Made by a program: the position numbers and the translations under genes | Shown: piece by piece, positions 1 to 5,126 of the stretch | Layout: every line of letters begins with the position of its first letter | Position numbering within the stretch: position 1 is the stretch's first letter | DNA from: Pseudomonadota bacterium | GTDB lineage: Bacteria; Pseudomonadota; Alphaproteobacteria; Rhizobiales; Xanthobacteraceae | Direction of reading: 5' to 3' | DNA length: 5,126 nucleotides | NCBI GenBank assembly: GCA_023405565.1 | Contig: JAEXXW010000651.1 | Coordinates: 1-5,126 of the forward strand | The notes under the pieces: generated by a model | What the model saw: the letters and a program-made list of their open reading frames with translations, nothing else | Told to the model about the DNA's origin: nothing | Databases searched by the model: none

Positions 1-135
1 CTCGATAGACACCAAGGTTGGGCGAGACAGACCAATCGCGGCTGCCACTTCATCCTGAGTCTTACCCGCAGCCGCACGAGCGATGCGCAAACGCTCGCCC
101 AACTCAACCGCAGACATATCTTCAACACGAGCCAT
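1..135 (-). CDS. Cro/C1-type helix-turn-helix protein, N-terminal fragment (cut by left edge)
   Basis: The first 45 codons are visible and the gene continues past the left edge of the window. Residues 12-45 read as an XRE-type DNA-binding domain: an amphipathic first helix (ELGERLRIARAAAG), the TQDEVAAAIG helix, and a recognition helix starting SRPTLVSIE. The ATG at 135 is preceded by AAAGG at 148-152, 12 bases upstream, and a closer GAG at 143-145. An internal Met at codon 7 would be an alternative start. The gene begins 8 bases after the stop of the QueC-like gene on the same strand, so it is almost certainly the third gene of that operon. It could be a small autoregulator. It could equally be the N-terminus of a longer HTH plus ImmA/IrrE metallopeptidase protein, because this style of N-terminus (ERLRIAR...TQ...AIG.SR.TL..IE) is common in that family. 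The visible part cannot decide between them. The domain call is firm and the full product is unknown. Confidence 0.85.
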   Translation of the reverse strand, partial: MARVEDMSAVELGERLRIARAAAGKTQDEVAAAIGLSRPTLVSIE

Positions 136-143
136 ACTTGAAC

Positions 144-1478
144 TCAACCTTTAAGCAGAAACAACGACTCAGCCCGCCAGCGATCAACGAATGCCCTCCA
201 TTCGGCCGCATACCGACATATCAGCGCGTGCATTGATGTCGCCATTTGATCTATGTCGCCCAGATGAGAAAGCTCCCAGGCAGCACCTCGAAAAACAGAA
301 TGTCGTTCTGAGAGCTCGGCGAGTCGCGCAAGCTGATTCATCGAATGCGCACTATGCAACATAATGCTTTTGTCATTCTTAGTCGCAGCGCGGCCAATTC
401 CATTGTAGCGGCTCTCATCCAGTGACGATTTGGAGAGGTCGTGCCAAAAGAATGTTTCAGCATCGAGAGAAGCACGCTCTACCGACATCCGACGAAGGAG
501 GCAACCACTGCAGACACCACACGGTCGGCCCTGCAAACGATCGCGGAATCCACGAACGCACGAGTTCGTCTCCTCCCAGCCATCCAAATGAAAACCAGAT
601 GCGATTGATATGACCTCCCCCTTGGTCCGCCAAAGCTGCGGATGATCAAAAGTCAGGTCCGTCTTCAAGACTATATTTAGAAACTTAGCGAGCCTGCGGG
701 TAAATCCTGGATGAGTGGTCCTATGCGGACATTCATCACCGTAGGGAATCAAACTTGGCCCAAGCGCACCGACTCCATTTTCTCCGATCACAATCTGGTC
801 CGCACCAGCTTTTGCAGCTGCTAGTGCCGCCATGCTAAAGAAAAGAAAAGTACGGGTTCTAAAGGAAGGTTCAGGATGATTGCCTACGGACAGCTGTACT
901 GGAATAGCTAACCGATGCCCCTCACGAGATTGAAACTGTTCGATTTTGCGATTGCGCGCCTCACTCAGCGCGCGCGTTGATGATTGGATTCGCAGCGGAG
1001 CTAGGTTTGGGAGCTCTCGGCGAAGAGACTTCCATTGTAAAAAACTGTCCAACCCGTCGCTAAACGGCAACACAATGTAAGGACCACTGGTGAAGTCTAG
1101 ACTGGATTGAGGTAGACACAATCGCTTCGCGCCAGAAACAAAATTGAAGCCCCAGTTATCTCCTGAGACAAAACACAAAGCCTCGACCAAAGCCTTGAGC
1201 ACTTCACTGCTGTTCCAAAAATCTGGCTCGTTGACCGCAATCGATAGCTCCAAATCACGACGCCATCCGGACGCTCGGCGGCGGCGTAGAATTCGGTCGG
1301 CAAACGCAACAGCGCCCGCGACAATCACCAAGTCTTCTTCGACGGGGCTCAGGATTGAGGCGCAATAATCCTGTAGAATTTGTGGCTTTATGGAGATCTG
1401 TTGTCCAAACACGCCGTAAATATCGGCGTGTTGCCGGGCATTCCCGAACCCAACACCAATACGAGCAGCATTGGTCAT
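144..1478 (-). CDS. QueC-like / QatC-like PP-loop nucleotide-dependent enzyme (probable phage-defence component)
   Basis: This 444-residue protein is built around a QueC (7-cyano-7-deazaguanine synthase) core. The PP-loop is at residues 140-145 (SDGLDS, where the family norm is SGGxDS). The helix FRTRTFLFFSMAALAAA at 206-222 and GENG at 232-235 follow, then RTTHPGF at 253-259 and TKGEV at 285-289. A probable zinc site is C307, C320, C323 and C326, with the CGVCSGC signature followed by RR. QueC enzymes are only about 230 residues; here about 130 residues precede the PP-loop and about 115 follow the zinc site. The N-terminal part (DLELSIAVNEPDFW, then GDNWGFNF) resembles QatC, the QueC-like subunit of the Qat anti-phage system. 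QueC-like defence proteins are reported to attach a deazaguanine to a partner's N-terminal glycine; whether this one does is inference. The ATG at 1478 overlaps the upstream stop as ATGA with purine-rich AAGAAGAG before it. The in-frame ATG at 1574 lies inside the upstream gene and is rejected. Its context (unknown partner before, regulator after) argues against queuosine biosynthesis. Confidence 0.85.
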   Translation of the reverse strand: MTNAARIGVGFGNARQHADIYGVFGQQISIKPQILQDYCASILSPVEEDLVIVAGAVAFADRILRRRRASGWRRDLELSIAVNEPDFWNSSEVLKALVEALCFVSGDNWGFNFVSGAKRLCLPQSSLDFTSGPYIVLPFSDGLDSFLQWKSLRRELPNLAPLRIQSSTRALSEARNRKIEQFQSREGHRLAIPVQLSVGNHPEPSFRTRTFLFFSMAALAAAKAGADQIVIGENGVGALGPSLIPYGDECPHRTTHPGFTRRLAKFLNIVLKTDLTFDHPQLWRTKGEVISIASGFHLDGWEETNSCVRGFRDRLQGRPCGVCSGCLLRRMSVERASLDAETFFWHDLSKSSLDESRYNGIGRAATKNDKSIMLHSAHSMNQLARLAELSERHSVFRGAAWELSHLGDIDQMATSMHALICRYAAEWRAFVDRWRAESLFLLKG

Positions 1479-2056
1479 TTCGCATCGCTCTTCTTTTTGC
1501 GTGGAGCAGTTAGATCTTCTTCGAGATTTACTTTGGCCTTTTCCATGGACGGCATTTTTTGAATGCCCAAACATGCCCGCGCGATGTCACCAAAATTCAA
1601 CTGTTCACGATCATTGGATAAGTGCGCAATGATGTAATGGGCGCGCTTATCGCCAGTTCCTAAAAGAACTGGTTCTGCAGCGCGAATATGCGCATCAACG
1701 CGATCTGCGAGCACATCCCCGAGAGACCTAACTAAAGCATCGGCCCGGGCAACTCCTTCCGCTAGATACCGCTTGCAGCTTTCTACAATGCTGTTCTCTA
1801 GGCCCGAGCCTAGACCACCTAGACTGCGCACATTGCCGATGCCTTCCAGCGGACCAAAGAGCTGAGGTGCGCCGTCAATAAATCTATCGCGGAGGTCTTC
1901 CAGAAGAGACGGTGCGATGTCCCGTTTGACTATTTTCTGAACGGCAATCGCCAACGCATCGATTGATCGCAGCTGATCAGCTTCCCTTATGGCCTTCTTG
2001 ATCCAAGTTTGGATGAAAGTTGGAGCAGGGACCTCTTTATGGATGTCGTCGCGCAT
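1475..2056 (-). CDS. Unrecognised 193-residue protein, first gene of the QueC-like operon
   Basis: I do not recognise the family. The protein is soluble, with no signal peptide or membrane segment, and looks mostly helical. A charged N-terminal region (residues 1-60) leads into a glycine-rich segment at 72-87 (GIGNVRSLGGLGSGLEN). A long helical stretch follows (about 88-165), including the aromatic segment AHYIIAHLS at 139-147. The C-terminus is lysine-rich (PRKKKSDAK). It occupies the position QatB holds before QatC, but it is shorter and lacks the MG-type, Gly/Ser-rich N-terminus I associate with QatB, so I do not call it QatB. Its stop overlaps the QueC-like start by four bases, implying translational coupling and roughly matched dosage, as expected of a substrate or subunit of that enzyme. 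I chose the ATG at 2056 because it coincides with the predicted transcription start. An in-frame GTG at 2062 (195 residues) would lie between the -10 box and that start. The role of partner or substrate is inference. Confidence 0.8.
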   Translation of the reverse strand: MRDDIHKEVPAPTFIQTWIKKAIREADQLRSIDALAIAVQKIVKRDIAPSLLEDLRDRFIDGAPQLFGPLEGIGNVRSLGGLGSGLENSIVESCKRYLAEGVARADALVRSLGDVLADRVDAHIRAAEPVLLGTGDKRAHYIIAHLSNDREQLNFGDIARACLGIQKMPSMEKAKVNLEEDLTAPRKKKSDAK

Positions 2057-2062
2057 GCACAC

Positions 2063-2091
2063 TTTATGCGCGAAAAATCAGACTTTGTCAA
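2063..2091 (-). promoter_or_regulatory. Sigma-70-type promoter of the QueC-like operon, predicted leaderless
   Basis: On the minus strand a perfect -35 hexamer TTGACA (2086-2091) is followed by a 17-base spacer and CATAAA (2063-2068; 4 of 6 match to TATAAT). Initiation about 7 bases after the -10 falls at or beside the ATG at 2056, and no Shine-Dalgarno sequence is visible before that ATG. Both facts point to a leaderless mRNA, which is common in Alphaproteobacteria. The promoter makes the three-gene set transcriptionally independent of the ycgN-type gene upstream. The call rests on consensus match and spacing only. Confidence 0.6.
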
Positions 2092-2110
2092 TAAATTAAA
2101 ATCGTAATTT

Positions 2111-2123
2111 CTGACAATGTCAG
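2111..2123. promoter_or_regulatory. Perfect 13-base palindrome, candidate operator
   Basis: CTGACA and TGTCAG are perfect 6-base arms around one central base. The palindrome lies 20 bases upstream of the -35 box and 3 bases after the stop of the upstream gene. The TGTCA half-site recurs at 2086-2090, overlapping the -35, 32 bases from the same-orientation half-site at 2118-2122, or about three helical turns. This would suit a dimeric HTH protein such as the one encoded at the end of the operon, making autoregulation plausible. Alternatively it is a weak hairpin (5-base stem, ATT loop) at the end of the ycgN-type transcript; no clean run of T follows, so a strong intrinsic terminator is unlikely. 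Confidence 0.4.
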
Positions 2124-2126
2124 GCC

Positions 2127-2864
2127 CTAGCGTTGATTCTTCCCTCTTGCCCGCTCTCTTGCCATCGCTACCGCAGCCGCCCGCGTCGGCTCTTTTGCTT
2201 TCGCCCCCCGCGGCACCTGCCCCGGCCATTTGACGATCCAGTTTTCCACTTCCTCGTCCGGCACCTCGGCTTCGCTGGCGCCGACCTTGCCGCGCACCGA
2301 GACGCCTGAAGTGTGCACCGTGTCGGGATCGCCGGAGACCAGCGGATGCCACCAGTACAGATCCTTGCCCTTGGCGAGGAGATCATAAGCGCAGGTCGGC
2401 GGCAGCCAGTTGATCGATCGCACCTCCTTGGGCGTCAGCGACACGCAATCGGGCACCTTCTTGAACCGCGTCTTGTAGCTCTTGCACTGGCACGTCCCAT
2501 GGTCGAGCAGCTTGCAGGCGACATCGGTGAAGAACAGCTTGCCGGTGTCCTCCTCTTCGAGCTTGTTGAGGCAGCAGCGGCCGCAGCCGTCGCACAGACT
2601 TTCCCATTCGACCGGGGTCATCTGCTCGAGCGTCTTGCGCTTCCAGAACGGGAGTTCCAAGGCACCGGCAGCCGGGCTCGTCCGGGAAGAGCGTTTGGAT
2701 GCGCTTTTGGCCCGGACACTGGATGGAACCCCAGTGTTCGCTTTCGCGGCGGCCTTAGCGCCAGGCCGGGCTTCAGACCGCGCAGCGGCGCGCGGACCCG
2801 CGCGCGGCGGCTGGCGTTCGGCGCCTTTGGTCCTGGTCTTGTTCCTGGTTTTGGCCTTGGTCAC
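2127..2864 (-). CDS. ycgN: UPF0260/YcgN-family cysteine-cluster protein
   Basis: The 245-residue product matches the YcgN (UPF0260) family from residue 72 on: [19 protein letters not shown], then the CDGCGRCC cluster (C91, C94, C97, C98), [16 protein letters not shown] (C125, C127), PDC (C140), NWLPPTCAY (C158), the [10 protein letters not shown] segment at 171-180 and VSVRGKV. The CxxCxxCC pattern puts it in the broader YkgJ-type putative zinc- or iron-chelating group. The molecular function is not established. Residues 1-71 are a low-complexity Lys/Arg/Ala tail absent from the roughly 150-residue enterobacterial homologues; being basic and disordered-looking, it could contact nucleic acid (inference). 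I chose the GTG at 2864 because GGAG (2872-2875) lies 7 bases before it. Upstream in-frame ATGs at 2912 and 2948 lack comparable sites, and the sequence they would add looks non-conserved. The gene is divergent from the PBP1A gene. GC content fits the core genome. Confidence 0.88.
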   Translation of the reverse strand: MTKAKTRNKTRTKGAERQPPRAGPRAAARSEARPGAKAAAKANTGVPSSVRAKSASKRSSRTSPAAGALELPFWKRKTLEQMTPVEWESLCDGCGRCCLNKLEEEDTGKLFFTDVACKLLDHGTCQCKSYKTRFKKVPDCVSLTPKEVRSINWLPPTCAYDLLAKGKDLYWWHPLVSGDPDTVHTSGVSVRGKVGASEAEVPDEEVENWIVKWPGQVPRGAKAKEPTRAAAVAMARERARGKNQR

Positions 2865-2871
2865 TGACAAT

Positions 2872-2875
2872 CTCC
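2872..2875 (-). promoter_or_regulatory. Ribosome binding site deciding the GTG start of ycgN
   Basis: GGAG on the minus strand lies 7 bases before the GTG at 2864. It is the best Shine-Dalgarno match near any candidate start and supports the 245-residue product over the 273-residue alternative. Confidence 0.6.
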
Positions 2876-2956
2876 GGCCGCCCGGCCAGAGGCCCGGCGG
2901 AAATGGCGCCATGCGATCACGGACATTTTTTCTGCCCGCACCGCACAAGTCTTAGT

Positions 2957-2972
2957 GATTCCTTGAGGAATC
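2957..2972. repeat. 16-base inverted repeat carrying two GANTC sites
   Basis: GATTCCT and AGGAATC form perfect 7-base arms around TG. The outer five bases of each arm are GANTC, the recognition site of the alphaproteobacterial cell-cycle methylase CcrM. The repeat could be a protein-binding site in the divergent promoter region or a small hairpin. A TTTTT run at 2980-2984 begins 7 bases after the stem on the plus strand, but no plus-strand gene ends here, so a terminator role is not supported. Confidence 0.5.
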
Positions 2973-3161
2973 GGGCGCGTTTTTGCATCTTTATACGCAA
3001 TTTCGACATTCTGTGTGGCTCTCTAGGCATTTCCGAAGCCGTGTCAAAGCGTTACAACAGCGGCAGCAACTTCGCCCAAAACTGAAGCAAGACTGAAAAA
3101 CCAGACCGAAAAGACGGCCGCGCTGGATCCGGCCGCCAGGAATTTGAAGAGAGCCCTTTCC

Positions 3162-3165
3162 GGAG
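3162..3165 (+). promoter_or_regulatory. Ribosome binding site supporting a TTG start for PBP1A
   Basis: GGAG lies 7 bases before the TTG at 3173. The ATG at 3200 has no comparable purine-rich site at the right distance, so this site decides in favour of the upstream TTG. Confidence 0.5.
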
Positions 3166-3172
3166 ACGGCGC

Positions 3173-5126
3173 TTGTCCGAGCAAAAGCCTATCAGCGTCA
3201 TGGAGCGGATCCGGCGCTTCTTCCTCGATCTCGATGCGCGCATCGATTCCGGCCTGTTCGAGGCCGCGCGCTGGTCGCGCGAATTGTGGGAGCGCTTCGT
3301 CACCTTCATGGACCGGTTCCATGTCGGCGGCTGGCGGCGCTGGGTGTTCGTCGAGCCGCTGTCGGAAGCGGCCACCTTCGGCGCCGTCGGCCTGGTGCTG
3401 ATGCTGGCGCTGGCGATGCCGGCCTTCTACGAGACGAGCGACGAGGACTGGCTGAAGAAGTCGGAACTCGCGGTGCAGTTCCTCGACCGCTACGGCAACG
3501 AGGTCGGCGCGCGCGGCATCAAGCATAACGATTCCATCCCGCTGGAAGAGTTTCCGGACCACCTGATCAAGGCGACGCTGGCGACGGAAGACCGCAGGTT
3601 CTACGAGCATTTCGGCATCGACGTGCCAGGCACCATCCGCGCGGTCTTCATCAATGCGCGGGCCGGCGGCGTCGTGCAGGGTGGTTCATCCCTCACCCAG
3701 CAGCTCGCCAAGAACCTGTTCCTCAGCAATGAGCGCACCATCGAACGCAAGGTCAAGGAAGCCTTCCTTGCCATGTGGCTGGAGACACGCCTCACCAAAA
3801 ACCAGATTCTGAAGCTTTATCTCGATCGCGCCTATCTCGGTGCCGGCGCTTTCGGTGTGGATGCCGCGTCTCAATATTATTTCGGCAAGTCGGCGCGCGA
3901 TGTGAACCTGTCTGAAGCTGCCATGCTCGCCGGCATGTTCAAGGCGCCAACGCGTTACGCACCGCATATCAACCTGCCGGCGGCGCGCGCCCGCGCCAAT
4001 ACCGTGCTCGACAATCTGATCGAAGCCGGGTTGATGACGGAAGGTCAGGTGTTCGGCGCGCGGCGCAATCCCGCCGTTGCGATCGACCGGCGCGACGAAC
4101 GGCAGCCCAGCTTCTATCTCGATTACGCCTATGACGAACTCAAGAAGCTGGTCGACAAGCTTCCGAAGTCGGTCACCGAGCGCGTCTTCATCGTCCGCAC
4201 CGGCCTTGATGTGAATCTGCAGCGCCAGGCTGAAAGCGCCGTGGAGGAAACGCTGCGCGATTACGGCCGGCAATATGGCGCACGCCAGGCCGCCACCACT
4301 GTCATGGAAAATGACGGTACGGTGCGCGCGATTGTCGGCGGGCGCGACTACAGTGAAAGCCAGTTCAACCGGGCCACAGACGCGCAGCGGCAGCCGGGCT
4401 CGTCCTTCAAGCCCTATGTCTATGCGATGGCTTTCATCCACGGCCTGAAACCGACCACCACCATCGTCGACGGTCCGATCTGCATCGGTAACTGGTGCCC
4501 GCACAATTATTCCGGCGGCTATTCCGGCACACAAACGCTGACCAGCGCGCTGGTACGCTCGATCAACACCGTTCCGGTCCGGCTTTCGATCATGATCGGG
4601 AATGGCAACCCGAAAGCGGGCCGCGCCAAGATCGTCGATCTGGCCCGCAAGATGGGATTGCGCAGCCCGCTCCCGGACACGCCGTCGCTGCCGATCGGCG
4701 CGGACGAGGTCACGGTGTTCGACCATACCGGCGCATTCGCCACGTTCCCCAATGGCGGCATGGCCGTCACACCGCATGCCATCCTAGAGGTGCGAAGCGC
4801 CACGGGCGATCTGATCTGGCGCTTCGATCGTGATGGCCCCAAGCCCCGTCGCGTCATGCCGGCTCAGGTCGCGGCAGACATCAACATGATCCTCAATCAG
4901 GCTGTTGAAAACGGCACCGGCAAGCGCGCCATGCTCGACGGAGTCAAGGCCGCCGGCAAAACCGGCACGACCAATGCCTATCGCGATGCCTGGTTTGCCG
5001 GCTACACAGGCAACCTCGTTGCCGCGGTCTGGTTCGGCAACGACGACTATGCCTCGACCAATCGCATGACGGGCGGTTCGCTGCCGGCCATGACCTGGAA
5101 GAAGATCATGGCCTATGCGCATCAAG
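3173..5126 (+). CDS. mrcA: Penicillin-binding protein 1A, bifunctional class A (3' end cut by right edge)
   Basis: An inner-membrane peptidoglycan synthase that polymerises lipid II (glycosyltransferase) and cross-links stem peptides (transpeptidase). Counting from TTG at 3173, a cytoplasmic segment precedes one membrane helix at about 69-87 (FGAVGLVLMLALAMPAF). Glycosyltransferase motifs follow: ATEDRRFYEHFG with catalytic E139, GGSSLTQQLAKN, RKVKEAF with E196, and the KNQILKLYLDRAYLGAG motif. Transpeptidase motifs are SSFK (S410 nucleophile, K413), SIN (463-465) and KTG (596-598), all intact, so both activities are expected. About 651 codons are visible and the C-terminus lies beyond the window. 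The TTG start gives an N-terminus MSEQKPISVMERIRR, which agrees with my memory of bradyrhizobial PBP1A, and has GGAG 7 bases upstream; ATG at 3200 is the alternative, nine residues shorter. The gene reads divergently from the ycgN-type gene. The gene symbol is by family (also called ponA). Confidence 0.93.
   Translation, partial: MSEQKPISVMERIRRFFLDLDARIDSGLFEAARWSRELWERFVTFMDRFHVGGWRRWVFVEPLSEAATFGAVGLVLMLALAMPAFYETSDEDWLKKSELAVQFLDRYGNEVGARGIKHNDSIPLEEFPDHLIKATLATEDRRFYEHFGIDVPGTIRAVFINARAGGVVQGGSSLTQQLAKNLFLSNERTIERKVKEAFLAMWLETRLTKNQILKLYLDRAYLGAGAFGVDAASQYYFGKSARDVNLSEAAMLAGMFKAPTRYAPHINLPAARARANTVLDNLIEAGLMTEGQVFGARRNPAVAIDRRDERQPSFYLDYAYDELKKLVDKLPKSVTERVFIVRTGLDVNLQRQAESAVEETLRDYGRQYGARQAATTVMENDGTVRAIVGGRDYSESQFNRATDAQRQPGSSFKPYVYAMAFIHGLKPTTTIVDGPICIGNWCPHNYSGGYSGTQTLTSALVRSINTVPVRLSIMIGNGNPKAGRAKIVDLARKMGLRSPLPDTPSLPIGADEVTVFDHTGAFATFPNGGMAVTPHAILEVRSATGDLIWRFDRDGPKPRRVMPAQVAADINMILNQAVENGTGKRAMLDGVKAAGKTGTTNAYRDAWFAGYTGNLVAAVWFGNDDYASTNRMTGGSLPAMTWKKIMAYAHQ

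Larger units (their letters stand above)
2865..3172. other. Divergent intergenic region between ycgN and the PBP1A gene
   Basis: About 308 bases separate the two divergent starts, so both promoters should lie here. It is locally more AT-rich around 2975-3030. On the minus strand TTGACA occurs at about 3040-3045 and TATAAA at about 2989-2994, but they are too far apart to form one promoter, and neither has a good partner at normal spacing. No RNA gene or credible ORF is seen. Short frames here have no ribosome site or recognisable protein. Confidence 0.5.

Noticed and set aside
144..1478. Biosynthetic QueC (queuosine pathway)
   Set aside because: It is nearly twice QueC length, has QatC-like extensions, and no queD, queE or queF genes are adjacent.
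1479..1574. In-frame N-terminal extension of the QueC-like gene from an ATG at 1574 (476 residues)
   Set aside because: It lies inside the upstream 193-residue gene in another frame. The ATGA overlap at 1475-1478 gives a natural coupled start, and the added residues look like out-of-frame Lys/Arg/Ser-rich sequence.
1475..2062. Calling the first operon gene QatB
   Set aside because: The position fits, but the length, N-terminus and sequence do not resemble QatB as I know it. Left as an unknown partner.
2313..2955. Open plus-strand frames of 184 and 157 residues opposite ycgN
   Set aside because: They are antisense shadows of a clear YcgN-family gene and have arginine/alanine-rich translations with no recognisable domain.
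2957..2984. Rho-independent terminator formed by the 16-base inverted repeat and following T run
   Set aside because: No plus-strand gene ends upstream, the stem is short, and the T run begins 7 bases after it.
3044..4777. Long open frames on the minus strand opposite PBP1A (188 and 363 residues)
   Set aside because: They are antisense to a PBP1A gene with all catalytic motifs intact. High GC produces such open antisense frames, and their translations show no recognisable domain.
1..5126. CRISPR arrays, tRNA or rRNA genes, insertion sequences
   Set aside because: No regularly spaced repeats, tRNA-like cloverleaf, rRNA signature or transposase was seen on either strand.

Overview
The window looks like part of an alphaproteobacterial chromosome, most likely order Rhizobiales and probably the Bradyrhizobium/Afipia/Rhodopseudomonas group. 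This rests on the GC-rich right half, the bradyrhizobial-style N-terminus of the class A penicillin-binding protein (PBP) and the YcgN-type gene beside it. Genus-level placement is inference.

The right half (about 2127-5126) is core genome. A UPF0260/YcgN-family cysteine-cluster protein (2127-2864, minus strand, GTG start) is transcribed divergently from a bifunctional penicillin-binding protein 1A (from about 3173, plus strand, running off the right edge). A roughly 308-base intergenic region between them holds one clear palindrome made of two GANTC sites and no convincing gene.

The left half (1-2091) is a compact minus-strand operon of accessory character. Its base composition is lower and patchier than the core genes: sample 60-base blocks contain 24 G+C (2041-2100) and 29 G+C (361-420), against 38 and 41 in blocks of the core genes. 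In transcription order it holds an unrecognised 193-residue protein (1475-2056), a 444-residue QueC-like PP-loop enzyme resembling QatC of the Qat anti-phage system (144-1478), and the first 45 codons of a Cro/C1-type helix-turn-helix protein (135 to the left edge). The first two genes overlap by ATGA and the second and third are 8 bases apart, so they should be co-expressed. A TTGACA/CATAAA promoter with a 17-base spacer sits directly in front of the first gene and predicts a leaderless transcript. A perfect 13-base palindrome lies just upstream of it.

The main point of interest is this operon. It has a QatC-like enzyme but no QatA-type ATPase before it and no QatB of recognisable form. The visible genes start at their own promoter, 70 bases after a housekeeping gene. 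It may be a minimal or divergent QueC-like defence cassette with an unknown partner. The third gene and anything beyond it lie outside the window, so a downstream nuclease or ATPase cannot be excluded.
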